Assembly (NCBI RefSeq): GCF_042492175.1
Contig: NZ_CP170453.1
Span: 1,984,001 to 2,048,000 of the forward strand
DNA from: CAJXSN01 sp947492235
GTDB taxonomy: Bacteria; Pseudomonadota; Alphaproteobacteria; Sphingomonadales; Sphingomonadaceae
Reading direction: 5' to 3'
DNA length: 64,000 nt
Part shown: positions 37,023-48,286 of the stretch, piece by piece
Layout of the letters: the number at the start of each line of letters is the position of its first letter
Numbering within the stretch: the stretch's first letter is position 1
Made by a program: the position numbers and the translations under genes
Notes under the pieces: model-generated
Seen by the model: the letters and a program-made list of their open reading frames with translations, nothing else
The model's database searches: none
Told to the model about the DNA's origin: nothing

Positions 37023-38053
37023 GCCTTCACTCCTGCGCCGCGCACTTTTTCGGCGCCGGGATCGAGCGGCCAGCGCGGCCGTGCCCTGAAATCAAGCGGG
37101 TCGCTCTGCGCCAGGGGAAGGCGCTCGCACCCGGCCCAGGCAATCATCGCGGCATTATCGGTGCACAGGGCCATCGGCGGCGCGGTGAAGCGCATGGAGC
37201 GTGCCGAGGCAAATTCCTCCAGCGCACCGCGCACCGTTTCATTCGCAGCGACACCGCCTGCTACCACCAGAGCGGGCAGGTCGGCTTGCCCCGACAATGC
37301 CACGCCAAGCCGGTCCAGCACGCAGTCAACGGCGGCTTGCTGGAAGCTGGCGGCGATGTCGGAATTCTTGTGCTCCCCTCTCTCGTGCGCGCGCATGACG
37401 GCGCTTTTCAGACCGGCGAAGCTGAAATGCGGCTCCTTCGACCCCAGCAGCGGGCGGGGCAGGGGCACGGCGCGCGGATCGCCTTGCAGGGCCAATCGCT
37501 CGACCGCTGGTCCGCCGGGGTAGCCAAGGCCCAAAATCTTTGCGCTTTTGTCGAAGGCCTCGCCCAGCGCATCATCGATGGTGGTCGCGAGCCTGCGATA
37601 TTGCCCCACGCCATCGACGCGCAAGATCTGGCAATGCCCGCCCGACACCAGCAGCAGCGCATAAGGAAAATCCAGCGCAGGGTCGGCCAGACGGGGGCTG
37701 AGGGCATGGCCTTCCAGATGGTTGATGGCGAGCAGCGGCTTGTCGCTGGCCATGGCGAGCGCCTTCGCGCTGACCAACCCGACCATCACACCGCCGATCA
37801 GGCCCGGCCCGGCGGTGGCGGCAATGGCGCTGCAATCATTCAAAGCCAGCCCGGCATCGCCCAGCACTGCCTCGATCATCGGAGCCAGTCGCTGGGCGTG
37901 GGCGCGCGCGGCGATTTCGGGCACCACACCGCCATAGGGCGCGTGCTCCTCATCCTGCGAAGCGATGCGCTGGGCGAGGATTTGCCCGTCGCTGGTGACC
38001 AGCGCCGCTGCGGTTTCATCGCAGCTCGATTCAATACCCAGCACTACGTCCAT
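37019..38053 (-). CDS. tsaD: tRNA N6-threonylcarbamoyladenosine transferase TsaD
   Basis: This 344-residue enzyme transfers the threonylcarbamoyl group to A37 of ANN-decoding tRNAs with TsaB and TsaE. Motifs are VLGIESSCDETAAALV at the N-terminus, the metal-binding NHLEGHALSPRL (HxxxH), LLVSGGHCQILRVDG, LGLGYPGGPAVE, and VVAGGVAANETVRGAL with CTDNAAMIAWAG. The start ATG at 38053 is 109 bases from hemC on the opposite strand. This divergent tsaD/hemC arrangement is common in alphaproteobacteria. Confidence 0.97.
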   Translation of the reverse strand: MDVVLGIESSCDETAAALVTSDGQILAQRIASQDEEHAPYGGVVPEIAARAHAQRLAPMIEAVLGDAGLALNDCSAIAATAGPGLIGGVMVGLVSAKALAMASDKPLLAINHLEGHALSPRLADPALDFPYALLLVSGGHCQILRVDGVGQYRRLATTIDDALGEAFDKSAKILGLGYPGGPAVERLALQGDPRAVPLPRPLLGSKEPHFSFAGLKSAVMRAHERGEHKNSDIAASFQQAAVDCVLDRLGVALSGQADLPALVVAGGVAANETVRGALEEFASARSMRFTAPPMALCTDNAAMIAWAGCERLPLAQSDPLDFRARPRWPLDPGAEKVRGAGVKA

Positions 38054-38162
38054 GGCACTTTCCCTTAGCGAAGCGCCCCGCTAGGGCAAGCCGCGCGCTG
38101 TCTGGCGCGCCCTGAACGGTGCCTCCTGAACAGGCGCTGTGAACAGATTCGCGGACCGACCT

Positions 38163-39104
38163 ATGCCTTCAGAGCCTGAGAAACACCCGATCATTCGCCT
38201 CGGCACCCGCCAGTCGCCGCTGGCGATGGCGCAGGCTGTGGAAACGCGCGAGCGCTTGTGCGCAGCGCATGGTTGGCCGGAAGAGGCGGTGGAGCTGGTG
38301 CCGGTTGTGGCGAGCGGGGACAAGATCCTCGACCGGCCGCTGGCCGAGATTGGCGGGAAGGCTCTGTGGACGCGGGAACTGGACGTGTGGCTGGGTGAAG
38401 GCCGGATCGATGTGTCGGTGCATTCGATGAAAGATGTCGAGACGCTGCGGCCCGATGAATTCACACTCGGTGCGATCCTGCCGCGCGCGGACAAGCGCGA
38501 CGTGCTGGTGGGCGCGGCATCTCTAGCCGATCTTCCTGAAGGCGCGGTCGTGGGGACTTCGGCCCCGCGCAGGGCGGCCCAGACACTGCATGCTCGGCCC
38601 GACCTCAAGGTCGTGATGTTTCGCGGCAATGTCGCCACCCGTCTGGGCAAGCTGGCCGATGGCGAGGCCGATGCGACTTTCCTTGCGAAAGCCGGGCTCG
38701 ACCGACTGGGCGAGGGCGGCATTGGCACGCCTTTGCCGCAAGACGACTGGCTGCCGGCTCCGGCGCAAGGCGCGATCGGGCTGGAATGCCGCGCAGAGGA
38801 CACGCGCGTCCTTGGCCTGCTGGCCCCGATTGACCATGCGCCCAGTCGCGCAGAAATCCTCGCCGAGCGGGCGGTTCTGGCGGGGCTGGGCGGGACTTGC
38901 CACAGCCCGATTGCCCTGATGTCCACATTCGACGAAGGGACGCTGCATCTGCGCTGCATATTGTTCAGCCCCGATGGCCGCGAACGCGCGGAAGGCAGCA
39001 CATCTGCGAAAGCCGGCGATATGGCTGCAATGACCCGGTTCGCCGGGGAATTGCTGGGAAGTGCCGCGCCCTCCATTCGTGCGGTTTTCACGGGCGCGGA
39101 ATGA
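38163..39104 (+). CDS. hemC: Hydroxymethylbilane synthase
   Basis: This enzyme of about 314 residues polymerises four porphobilinogen units to hydroxymethylbilane in tetrapyrrole synthesis. Motifs are IRLGTRQSPLAMAQA, VVASGDKILDRPLAEIGGK, DVSVHSMKDVETLRPDEF, GTSAPRRAAQTLHARPDL, MFRGNVATRLGKL and PAPAQGAIGLECR. The cofactor cysteine is in GLGGTCHSPIALM. A GTG at 38139 would add eight residues; ATG 38163 gives the normal length, and neither has a strong Shine-Dalgarno. The TGA overlaps the hemD ATG. Confidence 0.96.
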   Translation: MPSEPEKHPIIRLGTRQSPLAMAQAVETRERLCAAHGWPEEAVELVPVVASGDKILDRPLAEIGGKALWTRELDVWLGEGRIDVSVHSMKDVETLRPDEFTLGAILPRADKRDVLVGAASLADLPEGAVVGTSAPRRAAQTLHARPDLKVVMFRGNVATRLGKLADGEADATFLAKAGLDRLGEGGIGTPLPQDDWLPAPAQGAIGLECRAEDTRVLGLLAPIDHAPSRAEILAERAVLAGLGGTCHSPIALMSTFDEGTLHLRCILFSPDGRERAEGSTSAKAGDMAAMTRFAGELLGSAAPSIRAVFTGAE

Positions 39105-39787
39105 GCAAGCCGGTCGTGGTTCTGCGGCCCGAGCCGGGCCAGACGGCCACGCTGGTCGCTGCATTCCAGCACGGGATCAAGGCGCGCGGAATGCCGCTCT
39201 GCGTGGTTTCACCGGTCCCATGGGATGCCCCTTCGCAGCCCTATGACGGCGTCCTGGTGGGCAGCGCCAATGCCCTGCGCCATGCAGGCGATGAGCTGGA
39301 GAAGATCACCCATTTGCCGGTTCTCGCTGTCGGCGAGGTCACGGCCCGCCTCGCGCTGGATGCCGGGATGGAAGTGGAGGAAACCGGATCAGGCGGATTG
39401 CAGTCGGTTTTGGACGGGTTGCCCCCGATCAAGCGGAACCTGCTGCGGCTTGCGGGCGAAACCCATCTGAATCTCACGCCGCCGCCCCATGTCACGATCG
39501 ACACCGTAATTACCTACCGAACCGATTACCGTCCGCTCACCAAGGCACAGTCGGATTTTCTGGCCGGAGGTGCGACGATCCTGCTGCATTCCGGTGAAAT
39601 GGCGGCGCATTTTGCTGATCAGTGCGATGCCAACGCTCTGGATCGTAAGACTTTCGATCTGTTCGCGATGGCCCCGCGCATTGCCGAGCGGGCCGGGGGC
39701 GGCTGGGGATCGTTGACGGTTGCAGACGGCACAAGCGACGCGGCGCTCTTGGCAGCAGCGCAAGCTTTGTGCGAGAAGCAAAGCTAA
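39101..39787 (+). CDS. hemD: Uroporphyrinogen-III synthase
   Basis: This 228-residue protein is encoded directly after hemC with an ATGA overlap. HemD sequences diverge quickly, so the call rests on position, length and weak motifs: VVVLRPEPGQTATLVAAF at the start, YDGVLVGSANALRHAG, LAVGEVTARLALDAGMEVEE, and LLHSGEMAAHFADQ near the C-terminus. The enzyme inverts ring D and cyclises hydroxymethylbilane to uroporphyrinogen III. The fold is two Rossmann-like lobes; no cofactor site is expected. Confidence 0.9.
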   Translation: MSKPVVVLRPEPGQTATLVAAFQHGIKARGMPLCVVSPVPWDAPSQPYDGVLVGSANALRHAGDELEKITHLPVLAVGEVTARLALDAGMEVEETGSGGLQSVLDGLPPIKRNLLRLAGETHLNLTPPPHVTIDTVITYRTDYRPLTKAQSDFLAGGATILLHSGEMAAHFADQCDANALDRKTFDLFAMAPRIAERAGGGWGSLTVADGTSDAALLAAAQALCEKQS

Positions 39788-39835
39788 GGGATCGCAACCG
39801 CTCCGGTTAACCTTCGGAGCGTATGACAGGACGAT

Positions 39836-40774
39836 ATGGAAGATTATTCGACCAGACGGCGTTCGAGCCGGGGATCGGCACGGTCCATTGTTGGCGTGGT
39901 CCTGGTGGTGGCTCTGCTAGCCGCTACTGTTTTCGGCTATCTCGCCTGGCGGGAGAGCTTTGCCAATTCCGAGCCCGACCCCGCGGCGGTCGAGGATGCC
40001 AGCCAGGCTCTGGCTGAACTTGAGGGGGAGGAGGTCGCTCCTGATCCCGATGAGACCCCCGCAGTTGCCGCCGAACAAACGGTTGAACGCGCGACAGAGG
40101 CGGTTGCGCGCGTGACCGAGCAGCAGGGAGGTATCGACCAGCGGCTGGCGGCGGCAGAGCAGCGTCTGGCACGGCTCGATCTGCAAGCGCAGGCAGCGGC
40201 TGGTAATGCCGCACGGGCCGAGGGCTTGCTGATTGCACTGGCGACGCGCCGTTCGGTAGAGAAGGGCGCAGAACTTGGCTTTCTGGCCGATCAACTGCGC
40301 CTGCGCTTCGGCGATGCAAAGCCCAATGCAGTGCGCACGATCACCTCTGTTTCGCGCGACCCGGTAACACTGGATGAACTCATCGCGCGGCTAGAGGGAC
40401 TTGGCCCCGATTTGCAGCGGACCGATGAAGGCCCCAGTCTTGATCGTATCCGCCGCGAATTGGGCGAATTGTTTGTGGTGCGCCGGGAAAGCGCGCCGTC
40501 GCCGCAGCCCCTGCGCCGGATGGAACGTGCGCGCATCTTCCTCGAAAGCGGCCGTTACCGCGCTGCTATCGAGGAAGTGCAGAACATGCCCGGCGCAGAG
40601 AATGCCGAGCGGTGGATCGCCGATGTGCGGCGCTATGCCGCTGTGCAGCGGGCGCTCGATTTGATCGAAACCTCCGCCATTCTGGAGCCCGCTTTGTTGC
40701 GCGACGGAAGTGGCAATCTGATCGGCAGCCCGGCGGCGGCAGAGGCCGCTGCAGCGACTGCAACCGAGCAGTAA
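39836..40774 (+). CDS. Mitofilin (Mic60)-like inner-membrane protein
   Basis: This 312-residue protein has one N-terminal transmembrane helix (SIVGVVLVVALLAATVFGYL, about residues 17-36) and an acidic linker. A coiled-coil region follows, rich in Glu, Ala, Arg and Gln (TVERATEAVARVTEQQGG, RLAAAEQRLARLDLQAQA). A C-terminal domain (RMERARIFLESGRYRAAIEE, MPGAENAERWIADVRRYA) resembles the mitofilin signature. Alphaproteobacterial Mic60 is typically encoded beside hemC/hemD, as here, and shapes intracytoplasmic or cristae-like membranes. I infer this by layout and context; COG4223 'HemX-like' is the same group under another name. Confidence 0.78.
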   Translation: MEDYSTRRRSSRGSARSIVGVVLVVALLAATVFGYLAWRESFANSEPDPAAVEDASQALAELEGEEVAPDPDETPAVAAEQTVERATEAVARVTEQQGGIDQRLAAAEQRLARLDLQAQAAAGNAARAEGLLIALATRRSVEKGAELGFLADQLRLRFGDAKPNAVRTITSVSRDPVTLDELIARLEGLGPDLQRTDEGPSLDRIRRELGELFVVRRESAPSPQPLRRMERARIFLESGRYRAAIEEVQNMPGAENAERWIADVRRYAAVQRALDLIETSAILEPALLRDGSGNLIGSPAAAEAAAATATEQ

Positions 40775-40786
40775 TTCGGGGTCAGG

Positions 40787-42001
40787 CTAGGCCTTCAGCA
40801 GGCTGGGCCGGTCGCCCGTCACTCCGCGTGCTTCATCCATAAACCAGCTTTTGAGCGCGGGCGCGCGCTGAACCCCGGCCATGCCGAAACGGCGGATGGC
40901 GGAGGCGGCCTTTCCGGGCACGCCAAACAGGCGGGTCAGGCCATCGGTGGCCAGCGCCACGGTAAAGGCATCCAGCCCGCGCCATTGTTCGTAACGCTCC
41001 AGCAGCTGCGCATCGCCCGGCTCCAGCCCGATCAGTCGTCCGTCCTCCAGCACTTCGACCAAGGCACCGACATCGCGCAGTCCGAGATTGAGGCCCTGTC
41101 CGGCGATCGGGTGAATGCCGTGCGCGCTATCGCCAATCAGCGCGAGCCGCTCGGCAGTGATGCGCGCGGTATGGTGAAAGCCCAGCGGGTAGGAACTGCG
41201 CGGACCGACCGATGTCACAGCGCCCAGCACGCCGCCCATCTGCTTTTCCGCCTCGGCCTGAAATGCGCGGTCGCCCAGCGCCAGCATGCCCGCCGCATCG
41301 GCCTCGTCCACCGTCCACACCAGAGCGCTGCGGTGATTGCCGTCCGCGTCATCCAGCAGGGGCAGCAGTGCAAACGGCCCATCGGGATAGAAGATTTCCC
41401 ACGCGACATTCTCGTGAGATTTCTCATGAGTCAGCCCGGCGATGATGGCGCGGTGGTCATATTGCCATTTGGCGACCGAAATCCCGGCATCCTCGCGGGT
41501 GGGCGATCCGCGTCCCTCAGCGCCGACCATCAGGCTGGCTTTGAGCTCTTGCCCGTCCGCCAGCGTCACGGTGCATCCGAACTCGCCTCGTGTGCGTGAG
41601 ACGACTTCTGCGCCGCTATGCCAAGCGATCTTGTCCTCATTCCGCGCCGCGTCGAACAGCGTAACCCGTAGCGTGCGGTTGGCGAACATACGGCCAAGGG
41701 AGCTTTCATGAGGCTCGGGCTGGAAATCGATCCGGCCCGGCTTCATCTGGTCGGTGACAGCGATGGTATCAATCGGGCTGCCCAGCGGCTCCAGCGTGTC
41801 AGCGAGGCCGATCTTGGTGAACAGGTTCCAGCTGGCAGTGGAGATGGCGGTAGCGCGCCCGTCGAAGCCTTCGGCAGTCAGATCCTCCGGCACGGCGCGG
41901 TCGATCACATGGCTGGTGAAGCCCCGGCTGGCCGCAGCCAGAGCCAGTGTCATGCCGGTCAGCCCGCCGCCGATAATCAGGAGATCGCGTGTGTCGCTCA
42001 T
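40787..42001 (-). CDS. UbiH/UbiF-family FAD-dependent hydroxylase (ubiquinone synthesis)
   Basis: This 404-residue class A flavin monooxygenase carries the FAD motif LLIIGGGLTGMTLALAAASR at the N-terminus, GRATAISTASWNLF, a middle substrate region and the second FAD motif LIGDSAHGIHPIAGQGLNLGL. These enzymes hydroxylate the ubiquinone ring. Which position (UbiH, UbiF, UbiI or the broad UbiL/UbiM) cannot be told from sequence. The frame runs to 42070, but ATG 42001 gives the family N-terminus. It converges with the mitofilin-like gene and is divergent from dsbD by 67 bases. Confidence 0.9.
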   Translation of the reverse strand: MSDTRDLLIIGGGLTGMTLALAAASRGFTSHVIDRAVPEDLTAEGFDGRATAISTASWNLFTKIGLADTLEPLGSPIDTIAVTDQMKPGRIDFQPEPHESSLGRMFANRTLRVTLFDAARNEDKIAWHSGAEVVSRTRGEFGCTVTLADGQELKASLMVGAEGRGSPTREDAGISVAKWQYDHRAIIAGLTHEKSHENVAWEIFYPDGPFALLPLLDDADGNHRSALVWTVDEADAAGMLALGDRAFQAEAEKQMGGVLGAVTSVGPRSSYPLGFHHTARITAERLALIGDSAHGIHPIAGQGLNLGLRDVGALVEVLEDGRLIGLEPGDAQLLERYEQWRGLDAFTVALATDGLTRLFGVPGKAASAIRRFGMAGVQRAPALKSWFMDEARGVTGDRPSLLKA

Positions 42002-42068
42002 TGGTGCATCCCGTGCTGCCCGAAGGGGCACATTGTTCATTTCCAGATTGGGCATTAGGGGGCCTGAC

Positions 42069-44210
42069 ATGCTTCATGCAAGATGGACACTGGTCGCGGC
42101 GCTGCGTCTGATGGCCGCAGGCCTCGCGGGGCTGCTGGGTCTCGCGCTCGTTGGCCTGTCCGCCGCGCCTGCCCATGCTCAGGGGTTATCAGGGGCTGCG
42201 CCCAACATTGCGGCGGCTCTGGAAGTGGAGGGGCCGCTTGCCCCCGGCGGCGAGACCACGCTGGCGATCCGCTTTACGCCGGTATCTCCCGAATGGCACG
42301 GTTACTGGTCCAATCCGGGCGATGCGGGGCTGGGGATGCAGGTGGAGTGGGACTTGCCCGAGGGCGTGAGCGTTGGCGCGTTCGAATATCCCACGCCCGG
42401 TCGCCTGCTGATCGACGGCCTGATGAACCATATCTTCGAAGGTCAATATGCCGTGCTCGCCCCGCTGCGGCTGGCTGCTGACAGTACGGTGGAAGGCCCG
42501 CTCAGGATTGCAGGGACGGCCTTCTACCTCGCTTGCACGGACGAGATTTGCGTGCCCGAAGAGGCGCAGATCGAGGCGCTGGTGGTGATTGGCGGAAGCG
42601 ATAGCGCACCGAGAGACGCGAGCTTTGCACAATACCGCGCTGCCATTCCTCCGCTGCTGGATGCGCCCGCGACGTTCGAGCAATCACGGGGACTGCTGCG
42701 GCTGGCGATACCATTCCCCGAGAATGCGAATATAGGGCAGCCGCATCTGTTCTTAGGCGAGAAGGACATCATCAACTACAGCGCGCCGCAGGGCTTCTCG
42801 CAAGTCGGCGATACGCTGGTTGCCGAGATCGAGCTGGCGGGGACTGGCGAGGACCCGGACACGCTCAGCGGCATCCTGAAAATGGGTGCTGGCGGTGAAG
42901 ATGCCCGGGGATTGCGCTTTAACGCCGTGCGCGGCGAGGTGCCCAGCGGCGGGCGCACGATTATGGCGCGGGACAGCACATTGCCGTCCGTTTGGTTGAT
43001 CCTACTCGGAGCTTTTGCTGGCGGCCTGTTGCTCAACATCATGCCCTGCGTGTTCCCGATCCTGAGCCTGAAGGCGCTCAGTCTCGCCAAGGCAGGAGCA
43101 GGCCCCACAGAGGCCCGGCGCGATGCTCTGGCCTATACGGCCGGGGTGATGCTGGCGACCGTGGCACTGGGCGCAGCGATGCTGGCCTTGCGCGCAGCGG
43201 GGGAACAGGTCGGCTGGGCGTTCCAGCTGCAGGAGCCGGGCGTGGTTGTGGCTCTGTTTCTGTTGGCCAGCCTGATCACCGCCAATTTCGCGGGCGTGTT
43301 CGAGCTACCATCCGTGCCGCTGACACGCGGGGACAAGCCGGCGAGCTCGTTCGCCACCGGGCTGCTGGCGGCGGTCGCTGCTACACCATGCACCGGACCG
43401 TTTATGGCGGCGGCGATTGGTGCGGCTTTGTTGCTGCCTGTATCAGTCGCTCTGGCTGTGTTTGCAGCGCTTGGGCTGGGGCTCGCCTTGCCGTTCCTCC
43501 TGATCGGATTTGTGCCTGCGTTGCGCACCCGCTTGCCAAGGCCGGGCACCTGGATGGGAACCTTCCGCAAATTGCTGGCCATCCCGATGGGGCTAACAGC
43601 GCTGGCGCTGGCTTGGCTCATCACGCAGGTCGGCGGGCATGCCATGCTGCTGATTGCCGGGTTGGCGGGCATTGCTGCCGTCGCGTTGGCTTTTGTCTTC
43701 CACCGCCGCCAGATCCGTGCGCTGGTTTGGGTGGCCAGCCTTGGATTGGTCGCTGCGCTAGGCGTGGTGCGGGCTAGCGATGCCGCTGCGGAGCATGACA
43801 AGCAGAGCGCAGCCTCGCTCCTCTCACCGCGAGCCTTCAGCCAATCCGCTCTGGATGAAGCTCGCGCAACCGGGCAGCCGGTATTTGTTTGGTTCACCGC
43901 CGACTGGTGCGTCACCTGCAAAGTGAACGAGGGCATTGCGATCGAGCGCGAGGCTACCCGTGAAGCTTTCGACGAGGCCGGGGTCATCGCCATAGTCGGC
44001 GATTGGACGGTCCGCGATGCGGAGATTACCGAGTTTCTTACCCGGCAGGGCGCGGCGGGTGTGCCGCTCTATCTGTGGTATCCGTCAGGCGGTGCCGAAG
44101 CGCAGCAATTGCCGCAGGTGTTGACGCCGGACAGTCTGGTCAATCTAGCCCGTCAATCGCAGGCTCGAACTCCAGCCCGTCTTCCAGATCAACCTCCGCC
44201 TGCGGAGTAG
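42069..44210 (+). CDS. DsbD/ScsB-family thiol:disulfide interchange protein
   Basis: This is a 713-residue transmembrane reductant conduit. After a signal peptide (ending SAAPAHAQ) comes an N-terminal periplasmic domain with the DsbD-alpha-type cysteines in YLACTDEICVPEE. Eight transmembrane helices follow, with the two membrane cysteines in LLNIMPCVFPILSLKAL and AATPCTGPFMAAAIGAAL. A C-terminal thioredoxin domain has the active site WFTADWCVTCKVNE. It carries electrons from cytoplasmic thioredoxin to the periplasm for disulfide isomerisation or cytochrome assembly. Its last 71 bases overlap the convergent lipoprotein gene on the other strand. Confidence 0.93.
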   Translation: MLHARWTLVAALRLMAAGLAGLLGLALVGLSAAPAHAQGLSGAAPNIAAALEVEGPLAPGGETTLAIRFTPVSPEWHGYWSNPGDAGLGMQVEWDLPEGVSVGAFEYPTPGRLLIDGLMNHIFEGQYAVLAPLRLAADSTVEGPLRIAGTAFYLACTDEICVPEEAQIEALVVIGGSDSAPRDASFAQYRAAIPPLLDAPATFEQSRGLLRLAIPFPENANIGQPHLFLGEKDIINYSAPQGFSQVGDTLVAEIELAGTGEDPDTLSGILKMGAGGEDARGLRFNAVRGEVPSGGRTIMARDSTLPSVWLILLGAFAGGLLLNIMPCVFPILSLKALSLAKAGAGPTEARRDALAYTAGVMLATVALGAAMLALRAAGEQVGWAFQLQEPGVVVALFLLASLITANFAGVFELPSVPLTRGDKPASSFATGLLAAVAATPCTGPFMAAAIGAALLLPVSVALAVFAALGLGLALPFLLIGFVPALRTRLPRPGTWMGTFRKLLAIPMGLTALALAWLITQVGGHAMLLIAGLAGIAAVALAFVFHRRQIRALVWVASLGLVAALGVVRASDAAAEHDKQSAASLLSPRAFSQSALDEARATGQPVFVWFTADWCVTCKVNEGIAIEREATREAFDEAGVIAIVGDWTVRDAEITEFLTRQGAAGVPLYLWYPSGGAEAQQLPQVLTPDSLVNLARQSQARTPARLPDQPPPAE

Positions 44211-44816
44211 CGTCTGATTCTGGCTCCGGATCGATCTCCTCGGTCTCCTGAACGTCCTCGCGCCCGTCGGCTTCCTCCTCGTTCTCCGCCGAAGGCCGGG
44301 CCATCCCCGTGCGGCAGGTAGTGACCAGATCGCCGGGCAGGGGACTGGACCCCAGCATCAGTGACCCTGCGCCGGGGATAGTCAGCTCCACTTCGCGCGG
44401 TCCGGTCATCACCTCGAGATCGCCATTGGCAGCATCGACGCTGCCCTGCCACAGCCAGGCGCGCCCGTTCCACGTCGCATCCACGGGTATGCGCGCGACA
44501 TGGAAATTGCCGACCAGCGCCATGAGCGCCTTCGCCTTGGCATCGGCAGCCACATAGCGGGTGAAGGTCAGCGTGCCGGAGCCGCCGGAGCGCTCACAAG
44601 CCAGCGCCAGCATCGGGGTCTGTCCCGGAATGCCGTAAAGCAGGCGCTGGTTCGGCGTAGCCTCCGCCCAGACAGCGCCCGTCACATCGGGCGACGGCGC
44701 CGGCTCGCTGGCAAATTGCTGCGCCTGATCCAGCGGCACCCGCTCGACATACTCCTCCGGCACCTCCGGCTGGCACGCGGCGAGGAGGGGGAGAGCAAGA
44801 ATGGCAATTCCGGTTC

Positions 44817-44820
<4 letters not shown>
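44140..44820 (-). CDS. Hypothetical lipoprotein with an acidic C-terminal tail
   Basis: This 226-residue protein has a lipoprotein signal (IAILALPLLAACQPE, lipobox LAAC). A middle domain of beta character follows (YGIPGQTPMLALACERSGGS, LTFTRYVAADAKAKALMALV, GNFHVARIPVDATWNG, GPREVELTIPGAGSLML). The last 45 or so residues are very acidic (runs of Glu/Asp with Pro). I do not recognise the family. The 3' 71 bases are antisense to the end of dsbD, encoding part of the acidic tail. The ATG overlaps the uvrB stop, so it is the second gene of a uvrB operon. Translation coupling suggests it is real. Confidence 0.75.
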
Positions 44821-47006
<2,186 letters not shown>

Positions 47007-47145
47007 ACGCCGGGATATGGGGCAGGAGACGCCGCGCCTCAAGCACTGCGGCAGGATGCTGCGGAATATCGGCGGTTCGGCGGCTTGTGCGATGGTCTTC
47101 AATCATGCAGGTTGATCGTGCGACCCGAAGAAGAAGGAACTCCTC

Positions 47146-47694
47146 ATGAAATCCCGTTTAGCACTTGTTGCCGCCGTTCCCCTTATCCTTGCAGCATGCG
47201 GCGATGCCCCGACCGAAGTCGACCCGAACGATGCCGAGGCGATGGCCGAACTGGCGGACAATATGGTCAAGCCTGCTGCCGGCGAATACGAAGTGACGTC
47301 CGAACTGATCGACTTCGAGATTTCCGGATTGCCAAAAGACCAATCGGACATGATGCGCGGGATGATGGAGGGCGGCTTCTCTCAGACCACCAAATACTGC
47401 CTGACCGAAGAGGAGGCGGAAGCTGGCTTCGAGGAATCAATCCGCGAAATGCAATCTGCACAGGGTGAGTGCGACTATAAGAAGTTCGCTGCATCGGGGA
47501 GCTCACTGGAGGCGGAGATGACCTGTAATGGTCCCGATGGATCGGTTGCCAATATGGCGATGGAAGGCTCGCTGAGCGAAACCGAGCAGGACATCACGAT
47601 GACCATGGATGCGACGTCCCCCGAAATGCCGGGTGACGGGATGAAGATGAAAATGCGGATGCAATCGAAACGGATTGGCGAATGCGCGGCCTAG
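47146..47694 (+). CDS. DUF3617-like lipoprotein, first of a tandem pair
   Basis: This 182-residue lipoprotein (LVAAVPLILAACGDAP, lipobox LAAC) has the DUF3617 pattern: KPAAGEYEVTSELIDFEI, then CLTEEEAEAGF, CDYKKFAASGSSLEAEMTC and a methionine-rich C-terminal part (MKMKMRMQSKRIGECA). Four cysteines beside the lipid one suggest two disulfides. The family is common in sphingomonads and xanthomonads and of unknown function. It is divergent from uvrB and overlaps its paralogue by 13 bases. Confidence 0.85.
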   Translation: MKSRLALVAAVPLILAACGDAPTEVDPNDAEAMAELADNMVKPAAGEYEVTSELIDFEISGLPKDQSDMMRGMMEGGFSQTTKYCLTEEEAEAGFEESIREMQSAQGECDYKKFAASGSSLEAEMTCNGPDGSVANMAMEGSLSETEQDITMTMDATSPEMPGDGMKMKMRMQSKRIGECAA

Positions 47695-48230
47695 GCTGGG
47701 TGAGCCTGCTGCCGATAGCTGCGATGCTCGCAAGCTGTGGCAGTGATCCGATGTCGAGCGAAGCGGTGCTGGGCGAAGCGGCTGGCTTGGAGAAGCCGCT
47801 CGCGGGGCTCTACCTGACGGAAACCGAACTGGTGTCGTTCGAAGTGCCCGGTTTGCCGCCTGAAGAGGCGGATCGGTTCCGCACGCAAATGGGCGGACTG
47901 GCTGCTTCGCCGCAGGAAAGCTGCGTCACGCAGGAGCAAGCTGACAAGGGCTTCGAGGATCTGCTCAAGACGATTGGCGAAGGGGTCAACGGGCTGACCT
48001 GCGGTTTCGAGGAGTTTGCGACCAGTCCTCCGCAGGTGGATGCTGTGCTGGTGTGCGAAGGGGCGGCGGCGATGAAGGCAGAGATCGCTTTTGCCGGCAC
48101 CGCCGATGCTGTCAGCATGGACATGACCATGGACATGGAAGCCAGTTCTCCGCTTATTCCGGGGCAATCGATGGAAATGGCGTTTGCAGTGTCGGCAGAG
48201 CGCATCGGGGATTGTGCGCCCGGATTGTGA
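47682..48230 (+). CDS. DUF3617-like lipoprotein, second of a tandem pair
   Basis: This is a 182-residue paralogue of the preceding protein with the same layout: lipobox MLASC, KPLAGLYLTETELVSFEVPG, CVTQEQADKGFEDLLK, CGFEEFATSPPQVDAVLVC and ERIGDCAPGL. The start ATG at 47682 lies inside the last codons of the first gene (13-base overlap), so the pair is translationally coupled and probably arose by tandem duplication. The function is unknown. Confidence 0.83.
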   Translation: MRGLGWVSLLPIAAMLASCGSDPMSSEAVLGEAAGLEKPLAGLYLTETELVSFEVPGLPPEEADRFRTQMGGLAASPQESCVTQEQADKGFEDLLKTIGEGVNGLTCGFEEFATSPPQVDAVLVCEGAAAMKAEIAFAGTADAVSMDMTMDMEASSPLIPGQSMEMAFAVSAERIGDCAPGL

Positions 48231-48286
48231 AATGCCCGGCCATCCCATTCCCGCTTCATTCAGGCGTAGGGTGAAATAGAAGGGCT

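Noticed and set aside
47060..47110. Possible SOS (LexA) box upstream of uvrB at GTTCGGCGGCTTGTG.
   Set aside because: Only the first half matches the alphaproteobacterial GTTC-N7-GTTC pattern; the second half-site is missing.
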